DNA of 37,724 nucleotides from NCBI GenBank assembly GCA_015486215.1, contig WFSA01000283.1, forward strand, positions 1 to 37,724, read 5' to 3'. The notes beneath the pieces were generated by a model. It saw only the letters and a program-made list of their open reading frames with translations, was not told the DNA's origin and did not search any database. This document shows positions 22,876 through 30,806 of this stretch, piece after piece. The translations under genes were made by a program, and so were the position numbers. This DNA is from Anaerolineae bacterium. Lineage in GTDB: Bacteria; Chloroflexota; Anaerolineae; Promineifilales; Promineifilaceae. Position 1 is the stretch's first letter, and each line of letters opens with the position of its first letter.

Positions 22876-25709
22876 GAGAAACAGAACAGAAATGGGGCGA
22901 TAATCCCTACATCGGGCCGCGTACTTTTTCTCCTGACGAAGCGGATAAATTTTATGGGCGTGACCGCGAAGCACGCAATTTGACCGGCATGATCGTCTCT
23001 CATCGGACGATGTTGTTTTATGCCCAATCTGGGGCTGGCAAAAGCTCGTTGATTAACGCCAAACTGATTCCCAGCCTTATTGAGGAAGGGTTTGAGGTGC
23101 TGCCTGTTGCTCGTGTCAGCGGGCAGAGCGGATTGGATGTTAAGGTGGACAATATCTTTGTCTATAATCTCATCTCTAGTCTGCATCAGAAGCGGGAAGA
23201 GCCGCCCCAATTCCCATCGTTGACGCTGGCCGATTTTCTGGATAATTTGGTGCATGACAACGATTTGTTTGTTTATGATGAGCAATATGTTTATGCGGAT
23301 GATGTGGAATTGAAGCCGCGTATTTTGTTGATTGACCAGTTTGAAGAGATTTTGACGACGAATACGCCTTTTTGGGAGCAGCGGGATTTGTTTTTTCAAC
23401 AACTTAGCGAAGCGTTGGCATTAGATGACCAATTATGGGTTGTGATGGTGTTGCGTGAGGATTTTGTGGCTGGGCTGGACCCGTACCGCCACTATTTTGA
23501 GGATGAATTGCGCGGCCGTTTTTATATGCAGCAATTGGATCGGGAATCGGCGTTGGCGGCGATTACGAAGCCGGCTGAGAAGGCTAAACGGCCGTTTACC
23601 CCCATCGCCGCCCAGATTTTGGTGGATAACCTGCGTGAAATTCGACAAAAGGAGAATGTTGATAAGCGTTTTTTGGGTGCGTATGTTGAACCAGTTCAAT
23701 TGCAAGCGGTTTGTTATCAGATGTGGGAGAAGTTGAAGGAGGGTGATGGTGAGTATATCACCGTGCAGGATGTGCGAGAACACGCCAATATCAGCGAAGC
23801 ATTGACCAATTTCTATGAGGACACGATTGCTGATACCGTCGCTAATACAAGTGTCTCGGAGCCTGATTTACGCAACTGGTTTGATGTCAGTTTGATTACC
23901 GAAGCTGGCACGCGCAATGCCGTCTATCGCGGAAAAGAGACGGTAGGCGACTTGCCGACCCCCATCGCTGATTATGTAAAAAACAAATTTATCATCCGCG
24001 AGAATGTGCGGCCGGGCGGGATTTGGTATGAGATAGTGCATGATCGGTTTGTGCAGCCCATTTTGAAAGCGAATCGTGAATGGCGGCAAGAGCAGCCTTT
24101 GATTCGGTTGGCAGATCAATGGGATAAATCAGATCGAAATGAATCGCAGCTGCTCAGCAGGCGGCAGATAGCTGAATACACCAAAGTGAATGAGAATTGG
24201 AAAGCGTTAGGGCCGTTGATTCGTGTGTATGTTAGTGCCAGCAAGAGGGCATTGAGAGCAGCCGACGCAGCTGCACGTGAACAAACGTATCAACAGGAGT
24301 TAGCGCAGAAGAGTATGTTGGCGGCGGCAGAGCGTGAGCGGGCAGAGGGGGCGGAGCTGGCTGCGGCTCGACAGAAAAAACTTGCTGGGATTTCGATAGG
24401 AATCGGTGTTTTTGCGGTTATTGTCACTGTTATCGTTTTTATTATGTTGGGCATGACGCAAAAGGCGACTAAATATGCGGAGCAGCAAGCGGCAACTGCT
24501 TCTGTGGCGCAAGTGGCGGCAGAGAGTGATGCGATGTATGCGGCTGAACAATCTACTCTCGCTTTTGCGGCACAGGAAACGGCCGTGTCGGATGCGGCGT
24601 ATGCGGCTGAACAGGCAACGGCCGCTTTTGAAGCACAGGAAACGGCCGTGTGGGACGCAGCGTATGCGGCTACAGCCGAAGCGGAGGCGAACGCCAATCG
24701 GGAGCAGTTGGCAATACAGATAGATGAGATGCGGGCGGCTCAAGCGACTGCTGATGTACAGGAAAGTGTGTTGAGTGAAGCGTTGCAGACGCAGGCGGAG
24801 TTGCTTGAACAATTATTGGCTGTCACGGCAACGGCAACGCCAACAGTGATATTTGTGATAGAGATAACGAAAACCCCTGAATCTTCGGATGTGCCAGCGA
24901 CAGATACCCCGTATCCGACAGAAGTACCAGAACAGGATTTGACGATACAATTGGAAAATGTGCGGGCGACACAAACGGCCGTTGCCATTAGAAGCGCAGC
25001 GGCGACAACCATACTTGTCGGCGTTTCCAATAACGCTGTCCCCATTGAAGCCCTCCGTATCGGGAACGGCCCTGAAAATTATCTATTCATCGGCGGCATA
25101 CATGCAGGGATGGCACCCAGTACCGTCAGTTTAGTAGAGGAGCTTGCAGCGTATTATGAAAAAAATCCAGAAGCAATCCCATCCCATGTCACATTATATT
25201 TTATTCCATCCCTTAACCCAGACAGCCCAGAGGCTGTAGGCACATATGAGGGGCGATTGAATGCGAATGGTGTCGATTTGAATCGTAATTGGGGCTGTGG
25301 ATGGCAGGAAGATATTTTCTTGGGAGATACTCTTTATAAAGGGGCGGGAGGAAGTGAACCTTTCTCTGAACCGGAAACGATGGCGTTGAAAAAATTTATT
25401 GAGCAGATTGAACCACGAACGGTTATTCTTTGGGATGCCCCTGATAGACCAGGTTTTGTCAGTGCTGGACAGGGTTGTGAGGCGGATACAGTATCAAAAG
25501 AAGTCGGGTCACTCTATGCTGAAAGCAGCGGGTATCAGTTTGGTGTGGGAGAGCCAAAAACGGCTCCTGGTGCTATTCACCATTGGTTAGATCAGCAAGG
25601 AATCCCCACTTTTTTTGTTGTTTTGCCGCGAACAACAAAATTTGATTTGGATTTGCATGTACAAAGTGTGGATGAGGTTTTGAATAGGTATGACGAGGGC
25701 GTGGAGTGA
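22863..25709 (+). CDS. nSTAND-type NTPase with TM helix, 21-residue repeat stalk and M14-like domain
   Basis: The ATG at 22863 follows ggaaggag at 8-base spacing (948 residues). Residues 12-40 carry the NPYIGPRTFSPDEADKFYGR lead-in of novel-STAND NTPases. Walker A is in AQSGAGKSS (K60), Walker B ILLIDQFEEI (D158), with a helical and winged-helix part to about 440. A lysine/alanine-rich coiled region leads to a single TM (508-530), then alanine-rich 21-residue repeats (about 537-600), a T/P linker, and a zinc-carboxypeptidase-like M14 domain (716-943: GGIHAG, NPD, R798, NRNW). H747 is kept, but the usual HxxE glutamate is M750, the third zinc ligand aligns with D858, and no catalytic glutamate is seen in FFVVLPRT. 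Topology: NTPase inside, pseudo-peptidase outside. Confidence 0.85.
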   Translation: MATMRETEQKWGDNPYIGPRTFSPDEADKFYGRDREARNLTGMIVSHRTMLFYAQSGAGKSSLINAKLIPSLIEEGFEVLPVARVSGQSGLDVKVDNIFVYNLISSLHQKREEPPQFPSLTLADFLDNLVHDNDLFVYDEQYVYADDVELKPRILLIDQFEEILTTNTPFWEQRDLFFQQLSEALALDDQLWVVMVLREDFVAGLDPYRHYFEDELRGRFYMQQLDRESALAAITKPAEKAKRPFTPIAAQILVDNLREIRQKENVDKRFLGAYVEPVQLQAVCYQMWEKLKEGDGEYITVQDVREHANISEALTNFYEDTIADTVANTSVSEPDLRNWFDVSLITEAGTRNAVYRGKETVGDLPTPIADYVKNKFIIRENVRPGGIWYEIVHDRFVQPILKANREWRQEQPLIRLADQWDKSDRNESQLLSRRQIAEYTKVNENWKALGPLIRVYVSASKRALRAADAAAREQTYQQELAQKSMLAAAERERAEGAELAAARQKKLAGISIGIGVFAVIVTVIVFIMLGMTQKATKYAEQQAATASVAQVAAESDAMYAAEQSTLAFAAQETAVSDAAYAAEQATAAFEAQETAVWDAAYAATAEAEANANREQLAIQIDEMRAAQATADVQESVLSEALQTQAELLEQLLAVTATATPTVIFVIEITKTPESSDVPATDTPYPTEVPEQDLTIQLENVRATQTAVAIRSAAATTILVGVSNNAVPIEALRIGNGPENYLFIGGIHAGMAPSTVSLVEELAAYYEKNPEAIPSHVTLYFIPSLNPDSPEAVGTYEGRLNANGVDLNRNWGCGWQEDIFLGDTLYKGAGGSEPFSEPETMALKKFIEQIEPRTVILWDAPDRPGFVSAGQGCEADTVSKEVGSLYAESSGYQFGVGEPKTAPGAIHHWLDQQGIPTFFVVLPRTTKFDLDLHVQSVDEVLNRYDEGVE

Positions 25710-25773
25710 TTGTCACGGGGCAAACGGACTTGGTTTACTCGAAACTATATGCCCCGTGACTGTCACTTCTACT
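25707..25773. repeat. Family G repeat, copy 2, abutting the STAND stop codon
   Basis: tgattgtcacggggc and gccccgtgactgtca enclose cggacttggttta, matching 16322-16389. The stop codon of the STAND gene is the first codon of the repeat, which suggests insertion at or near the gene end. The hairpin may also act as a transcript end. Confidence 0.6.
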
Positions 25774-25821
25774 GAGATGAAACACACCGAAATGAAATAT
25801 ACCCATATGATACTATTATGT

Positions 25822-25930
25822 GACATGGTTCAAATTAGGGTGAATCGTCTTTACAGTTGTTGCGTGATTGGGCGACCATAAAGGTCGCCCTTAAAGTGTA
25901 AAGATCATCTTGCATAAAATGAACCATGCC
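25822..25930. mobile_element. Family F element with perfect 8-bp target duplication
   Basis: The ends gacatggttcaaatt and aaaatgaaccatgcc, with inner tctttaca and tgtaaaga, make a ~34-bp imperfect terminal inverted repeat. A gggcgacc-ataa-ggtcgccc hairpin sits in the middle. Direct repeats TATTATGT flank it at 25814-25821 and 25931-25938. Confidence 0.85.
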
Positions 25931-25960
25931 TATTATGTTACTAATATTGAGGAGTGTATT

Positions 25961-26026
25961 ATGACTCCACTGAATTTACCCCATTTTGGAGAATTGCTAA
26001 AAATCGCACAACAACAAGCAAATTAA
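25961..26026 (+). CDS. Possible 21-residue peptide or truncated gene start
   Basis: An ATG with a good ribosome site (ttgaggagtgtatt) opens a 21-residue frame, MTPLNLPHFGELLKIAQQQ plus two residues, ending TAA. It reads like the first residues of a normal protein, so it may be the stump of a gene whose remainder was lost, perhaps along with the broken CARDB-like gene just downstream. No homology recognised. Confidence 0.3.
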   Translation: MTPLNLPHFGELLKIAQQQAN

Positions 26027-26144
26027 GCCTGTGTTATGCGTAAATACGCCGTAATGAAGCGTGCAAAGAAATTATGCTCCGTGCGTCAAAATCTTCGTAA
26101 AAACGGCGTATATAGCTGTCAATTTTCCAAAATCGGCCTTTTTT

Positions 26145-26507
26145 CAGTGGAGTCTGTACATCAATCCCCGCATAGCACCGGCTGGTATTAACCAAACATG
26201 GGTGACCAATGGGGGTGAAGGGTTGGTTTGGGGGATTGTTGATCCTTTATTGGCTGGTGAGTCGTTGATATTGAGGATGAGCAGCCCGTATTATGATCCT
26301 GTTCATACCCATTTCTCTGGCATAATGGCGGCTGGATCAACAATTTACGCACAGGTGGATTCGGTTGGCCCAGCGTTATATGCGGCGGTAAAGGAAGTGG
26401 ATGAGAGTAATAATATGATGGGGCCGTTAACAATATCAGTTTTTTCTGCGCCAACGGCCGTTTTTAATGTGCATCCTCCTGATGATTTTATAACAGAACG
26501 GCCGTAA
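26145..26507 (+). pseudogene. Fragment of a CARDB/immunoglobulin-like extracellular domain
   Basis: From about 26145 the frame reads YINPRIAPAGINQTWVTNGG... then VDPLLAGESLILRM, GSTIYAQVDSVGPALYAAVK and EVDESNNMMGPLTISV. The last part is the typical C-terminal half of a CARDB domain (LAGGxSxTL ... AxVDxxxxVxESNExNN). No signal peptide or N-terminal strands are present. The upstream codons (from a GTG at 26061) look like non-coding sequence, so it is most likely a remnant of a larger secreted protein. It still holds two ACGGCCGT octamers at its 3' end, as intact genes do. No terminator seen. Confidence 0.6.
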
Positions 26508-26635
26508 AGGTTCATCCGATATGGGTGTGTTTCAAATGAGTTGAACCATGCCCAAAATCTGTGACCCCAACCCCAAAAACGTGAATCACACTGTAGCTCA
26601 CATTTTTGGTTTTCAGTTGTAGGGTAAGGGAGGGA

Positions 26636-26833
26636 TTATGCGGCAGTGGCGAGAGGCGCACTCTTCATTACTTTCTTCTTTTTTTTGCGTTTACGGCCGG
26701 GCTTCCGTTTTGTTTGCTGTTGCAGGGCACGAGTTTCTTCGATCAACCGTTGCCGCTCTCTTTCTAAGCGAGATAATATCTCTGCATTTTGTTGTTTTTG
26801 TTCCTCAGTTAGTTTTACTTTTCGTTTTGCCAT
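26636..26833 (-). CDS. Small highly basic coiled-coil protein
   Basis: The 65-residue protein is not recognised. Residues 1-45 are a charged heptad-like helix (KLTEEQKQQNAEILSRLERE, then LIEETRALQQQ), followed by a K/R-rich block (KRKPGRKRKKKKK) and a short A-rich tail. The basic patch could bind nucleic acid or anionic lipid. The start is supported by ggagaatagtca before the ATG. TATAAT (complement of 26873-26882) lies about 40 bases upstream and may be its promoter, separate from the kinase gene 77 bases before it on the same strand. Composition and ribosome site argue it is real. Confidence 0.55.
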   Translation of the reverse strand: MAKRKVKLTEEQKQQNAEILSRLERERQRLIEETRALQQQTKRKPGRKRKKKKKVMKSAPLATAA

Positions 26834-26910
26834 TGACTATTCTCCATTGTCGCTTATCAAGTATCGTATAAGGTGTATTATACCCTATTTTTCTTCTGTT
26901 TTGTTTGTGA

Positions 26911-28515
26911 TTATGCGTCTAAACAGGGCAAAATGAGCGAAACGGCCGTTCCCTTTCCTATTTCTGAACTGATTCCTAATTCACCATGCAGCTCTTCTGT
27001 GCGGGAACGCATGTTAGAGAGTCCATGCCCGACCGTTGTTTTCTTTAACATTTCCATATCAAAGCCGCGTCCATTATCGGTAATATGCAAATGGACTTGG
27101 TCTTCCACATGTTGCACCGACAGCGTGACTTGGGTCGCTCGTGCATGACGGGCGATATTAGCCAATGCTTCTTGCGTCGTTAAGAAGATAGCTAATGATG
27201 CGTCGGTTGATAGAATGTTTGTTACCATTGAAATCTCTGTTGAAACGGAGATCATCGTGTTGGCTTGGAATTCGCGGATGAGGCGGGCTAACGCTTGTTT
27301 TAGATTGCCATCAAAACGGTGAGGCCGTAAATCAAGAATAAAGTTGCGAATATCGCGGATGGTGTTGTTTAATTCATCAATAGCGTTACGCATTAATCCG
27401 TCAGTTTCGGTCGCTTCATCTGGAGCCGCCATGCGTGCAGATTCTAAAATAAGACCGACGGCGTAGATGGATTGGATCACCCCGTCATGTAAATCCATGC
27501 CGATGCGGGCGCGTTCGGCGGTGATGGCAAGGCGGCTGACCTCTTCGTAGGCGTGTGCATTTTGGATGATAACGGCCGTATGTGCCGCCAGCATTTCGAT
27601 GAGTTCATAATCTCTATTACTGAACTGTTCACCGTCAACTTTGTCGGATAGATAGAAGTAGCCGATGAGGGTGTTGCTGGCGGAGATGGGAGTGAACAGG
27701 GTGTCGTCGGTGATATTGGCGGCGGGGAATCGTGCGGTTGGTAATCTGTTTCCTATCGGCGTTTCACGCACGCTTTCTATCCATGGCGGACGGTCAACGG
27801 CCGTCTCTTTCATGCTTTCGGTAAAATGATTTAGACGGCCGTCTACCACAACTATCGTCGCTCCATATGATGTAGATAATAATGTGCGGGCGATAATTGT
27901 GACATGTGTCATCGCTTTATTAAGATCGAACATGGCTGGAATAGCCAATAAGGCATCGCTCAAGCGGCGCAAACGGTTGTTTTGATGGATCATCCGCCGT
28001 TGATCTTTTTGTGCTGTTTTTAACAGCCGCCCATTATGAATGGTGATGGCGATATGGTCGGCAAAGTGGATGGCAACTGTTTGCTCTACTGTTGAAAATG
28101 GCTCTGCATCTTTACGAGTTAGATAAAGACGGCCGACAGTGACCCCGTGTGCGATCAATGGCACAGCTAATAAGGCGTTCATGGGGGGATGATGGGGGGG
28201 GAAGCCGACGGAGCGCGGGTCGTCAGCGATGCGTGCGATGGAAAACGGCCGTTCGTTATCATCATCCATCACCGCCAACAGCCCTAATCCGACAGGGGGG
28301 TGGGAGATGCGTTTGGCTGTGTCTTGTGGAATGCCGTTGTGGATAAATTCGCGTAATTGATTGGTAGCTGAATATATGCCGACAGCTACGTAATCAGCAT
28401 GTAGTAACGGCCGTGCTGTTTCGACAACCTGTTGCAAAATAGCGGCTAACGTTTGCTGTTTATTCACCGCCAACACGGCCGTCATCAGGCGGTTTGCCCA
28501 TTTATTTGGTATCAT
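26911..28515 (-). CDS. Soluble GAF-GAF sensor kinase of the NarL/DegS type
   Basis: The 534-residue kinase has no membrane helix. GAF-like domains lie at about 12-165 and 180-320. HisKA_3 follows with phospho-acceptor H343 in MDLHDGVIQSIYAVGL and the DLRP motif, then a HATPase_c (QEALANIARHARA, DNGRGFDM, GHGLSNMRSR). It should detect a small ligand or redox state in the cytoplasm and phosphorylate the LuxR-type regulator encoded 53 bases upstream in the same operon. The ATG at 28515 has no good Shine-Dalgarno sequence, so translation may depend on the regulator cistron; a second methionine at residue 11 is an alternative start. Confidence 0.92.
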   Translation of the reverse strand: MIPNKWANRLMTAVLAVNKQQTLAAILQQVVETARPLLHADYVAVGIYSATNQLREFIHNGIPQDTAKRISHPPVGLGLLAVMDDDNERPFSIARIADDPRSVGFPPHHPPMNALLAVPLIAHGVTVGRLYLTRKDAEPFSTVEQTVAIHFADHIAITIHNGRLLKTAQKDQRRMIHQNNRLRRLSDALLAIPAMFDLNKAMTHVTIIARTLLSTSYGATIVVVDGRLNHFTESMKETAVDRPPWIESVRETPIGNRLPTARFPAANITDDTLFTPISASNTLIGYFYLSDKVDGEQFSNRDYELIEMLAAHTAVIIQNAHAYEEVSRLAITAERARIGMDLHDGVIQSIYAVGLILESARMAAPDEATETDGLMRNAIDELNNTIRDIRNFILDLRPHRFDGNLKQALARLIREFQANTMISVSTEISMVTNILSTDASLAIFLTTQEALANIARHARATQVTLSVQHVEDQVHLHITDNGRGFDMEMLKKTTVGHGLSNMRSRTEELHGELGISSEIGKGTAVSLILPCLDA

Positions 28516-28568
28516 AGGGAGTTAGGGGGATAGGGGGCGAATTTTGCTCACTTCACCGCTTCTCCGCC

Positions 28569-29222
28569 TTATAAATAATCTTTTAGATGATGTTGGATGG
28601 CGTAAGCCGCCGCCTCAGCACGATTGGAAACAGACAGTTTGCCTAACACGCTGCTGACATAATTTCGTACTGTCCCTTCGCTTAAAAAGAGCGCGGCAGC
28701 GATCTCCCGATTTGTGTTTCCAGAGGAGATTAAGGATAACACCTGCATCTCTTGCCCAGTCAAATCAGAAAAAGCGGCCGCTTCCTCTTTCTGGATAGAG
28801 TGGCGGATTTCAGAGAAGACGCGCTGTGTTAATGAGGGGTCCAGCATCGCTTCACCGCGAGCGGCCGCCTCAATAGCTCGAATCAAATCATTCCCAGCTA
28901 CCTGTTTTAACACATATCCTGTCGCCCCTGCCCGAATAGCGGCAAACAGCATCTCATCCTCAGCATAGGAGGTGAGCATGATAACTCGTGTATCTGGTAA
29001 TTGTGCCATGATGCGTTTGCACGCATCAATACCACTGCCGCCAGCCAGCCGAATATCCATTAACACAATATCCGGCTTGCAGTTTAACGCTTGCTCTACG
29101 GCATCACTTTCTGTGGCTGCTTCGGAGATTACATCAAAGTCAACATGATGATTTAATAATGTCTTTAGTCCAAGTCGGACGACTTCATGGTCGTCTACTA
29201 AAAGAATTCGTAATTGTCCCAT
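28569..29222 (-). CDS. NarL/LuxR-family response regulator
   Basis: The ATG at 29222 (217 residues, MGQLRILLVDDHE) is chosen over a frame reaching 29357 whose extra 45 residues are K/R-rich and unlike any receiver. The receiver has D10/D11, phospho-acceptor D56 in VLMDIRLAGGSG, T in VIMLTSYAED and K in GYVLKQ. A LuxR-type helix-turn-helix (about 150-213: LTGQEMQVLSLISSGNTNRE, AALFLSEGTVRNYVSSVLGK) closes it. The gene precedes the GAF-GAF kinase and forms a two-component pair with it. TATACT seven bases upstream of the ATG (complement of 29230-29235), with aaggggt in between, suggests a leaderless or very short leader. Confidence 0.95.
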   Translation of the reverse strand: MGQLRILLVDDHEVVRLGLKTLLNHHVDFDVISEAATESDAVEQALNCKPDIVLMDIRLAGGSGIDACKRIMAQLPDTRVIMLTSYAEDEMLFAAIRAGATGYVLKQVAGNDLIRAIEAAARGEAMLDPSLTQRVFSEIRHSIQKEEAAAFSDLTGQEMQVLSLISSGNTNREIAAALFLSEGTVRNYVSSVLGKLSVSNRAEAAAYAIQHHLKDYL

Positions 29223-29229
29223 ACCCCTT

Positions 29230-29235
29230 AGTATA
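29230..29235 (-). promoter_or_regulatory. Probable -10 box of the NarL-type regulator gene
   Basis: On the minus strand TATACT is followed by seven bases and the ATG at 29222. TTTGTA lies 16 bases before it as a weak -35. Transcription would start at or next to the start codon. Confidence 0.45.
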
Positions 29236-29461
29236 ACTGCTTTTGGCGTTCTACAAAAAAGAGAAGGGTAATTCGTCTCCTTTCCCCTTCGTTTGTTCTT
29301 TTCACGGTTTTTTAACTCTATCCCTTCCCCCTTTTTACGTCCTCTATAATTGAGCAACGATACACTATGTGCAGGTGATTTTGCAATTCAAGGATGCTGT
29401 ATGTATATGGATTAAAGAATTCCGAAAGTAGTCCCTTCTCTATTTCTGTATCAGTAACTTT

Positions 29462-29651
29462 AGGAATGGGGATTTTATTAAATCCTAAACTTGTCATTCC
29501 TGCCCCCATCCCCACCTTCGTGAGGGTGAATTCTTTTAGGCGGGAACCCATGATTTCCCAGACTGTGGATTCCTGCCTTTGCAGAGCCTGCCCTCATGAA
29601 GATGGGGGAATGACAGATGGGAGTTTCTGGTTTTATTTAATCTTTATTCCT
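29462..29651. repeat. Family E element, copy 2
   Basis: Matches 36948-37131 closely: taggaat...gtcattcctgcccccatcc, then ggcgggaacccatgatttcc, then cctcatgaagatgggggaat. It is followed at once by family A, as in the other copy. The 585-base gap 29223-29807 is mostly this E-A composite; no gene is supported there. Confidence 0.7.
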
Positions 29652-29747
29652 TAGGGAAAACTTGTAAATAACTGTGGCCAAGGTGACAGGCACTTGCCAA
29701 GTGCCTGTCACCTGAAAGTCCAAAGTTAAAAACGAACCTTCCCTTAG
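29651..29747. mobile_element. Family A inverted-repeat element, copy 2
   Basis: Near-identical to 28-123, with the perfect aggtgacaggcacttg hairpin at its centre. It directly follows a family E element. Confidence 0.75.
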
Positions 29748-29807
29748 CGTAGGTAGAGGAGCATCAACCCATTAAGTTTACAACGATGAATCAGTAGAGG
29801 TGTTACG

Positions 29808-30509
29808 ATGAGCAAGAATATTAAAGCGATTTTTTTGGATTGGGATATGACATTAGCACGGGTGATGGGTGATACCAGTGCGGAAGATCGATTGAGGGCA
29901 TTATTCCAATGGGCGGGGATGGAGTATTCGATTGGTGAGATGCAAACGGCCGTTACGTCCGCTCGACAAGGGCTGAAGATGAACGGACAGTCACCACAAA
30001 CGCAATATGACATCGCAAAGTATTATCAACACATTTTGCGGCATCTTGGTGCAGATAACACGAGTTGGGCTGTTGCTAACTATTTGTATGATGCGTACAG
30101 TTATATGCCGTTTGCTCTTTGTGATGACAGCATACCCATGTTGCGCCATTTGCGTAAAGGTGGATACGCTTTAGGAATTATATCCAATCATTCCCGTCTC
30201 ATTCGTCCCGCTATTGAAGAAACTATCGGTGATTTAATTGACAGTAATCACATTTTTATTAGCCAGGAGTTGGGATTGTATAAACCGACAGCCTCTATCT
30301 TTTTGCGTGCCGCTGCTGCATTAAGAGTGCCGCCTGAATCTTGTCTGTTTGTGGGTGATAATTTGGCTATAGACGCGATAGGGGCTGTTCAAAAAGGAGA
30401 GTTCAACACGGGGTTATGGTTGGACAGAAATGAGAGTAAACCCCCATACGATTTGCCTCCTCATGTGCATCGCATTACTACATTGAGTGATGTGTTGGAC
30501 TATGTTTGA
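29808..30509 (+). CDS. HAD-superfamily hydrolase
   Basis: The 233-residue phosphatase-like protein has all four HAD motifs: motif I D11-W-D13-M-T15, motif II in LGIISNHS, motif III lysine in LGLYKPTASIF, and motif IV VGDNLAIDAIGA. A helical C1-type cap (about 20-100) is inserted after motif I, as in phosphoglycolate phosphatase/haloacid dehalogenase relatives. D13 as general acid points to a phosphatase rather than a dehalogenase. The substrate is unknown. agaggtgttacg precedes the ATG. It stands alone between repeat clusters and has a hairpin terminator downstream. Confidence 0.9.
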   Translation: MSKNIKAIFLDWDMTLARVMGDTSAEDRLRALFQWAGMEYSIGEMQTAVTSARQGLKMNGQSPQTQYDIAKYYQHILRHLGADNTSWAVANYLYDAYSYMPFALCDDSIPMLRHLRKGGYALGIISNHSRLIRPAIEETIGDLIDSNHIFISQELGLYKPTASIFLRAAAALRVPPESCLFVGDNLAIDAIGAVQKGEFNTGLWLDRNESKPPYDLPPHVHRITTLSDVLDYV

Positions 30510-30548
30510 TGATAATTTTGGGCGGCTGCGGCATTGGTTTTAACCGAT

Positions 30549-30619
30549 GTCTGATATAAGAATTAGTCCGCTTTAGCGGGCTTTTTCATATCAGACACCG
30601 ATTTCAATCGGTGTCTGAT
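30549..30619 (+). terminator. Nested hairpins ending the HAD gene
   Basis: ccgct-tt-agcgg (30568-30579) followed by gcttttt is a terminator-like hairpin. It sits inside longer arms gtctgatat (30549-30557) and atatcagac (30588-30596). A further perfect palindrome, atcagacaccgat and atcggtgtctgat, spans 30590-30619. The alternatives exclude each other in part. Confidence 0.55.
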
Positions 30620-30728
30620 GTCAAAACAAGATCGACTCAATTTTCTGTAAAAGACGGGGTTGCAATTGCCCTGCTCAAGATAGGGTTTTAAGGTCACTTC
30701 TAAATTTAAATCATCCAAAACTTTGTTT

Positions 30729-30778
30729 GTCATTCCCGCTCCCATCCCCACCTTCGTGAGGACGGGGGCGGGAATGAC
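30729..30778. repeat. Family E core, copy 3
   Basis: gtcattcccgctcccatcc... and ...cgggggcgggaatgac form an imperfect 50-base palindrome. At 30657-30672 a lone family C end (gggttgcaattgccct) also occurs. The outer E ends are not clear. Confidence 0.55.
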
Positions 30779-30806
30779 AATCGTACAATTATTTTTCATA
30801 AATGGC

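Noticed and set aside
26041-26110. Integron attC-like site formed by tacgccgt and acggcgta arms
   Set aside because: The 8-bp arms are isolated, lack the GTTRRRY/RYYYAAC core pair, and no integrase or cassette array is present.
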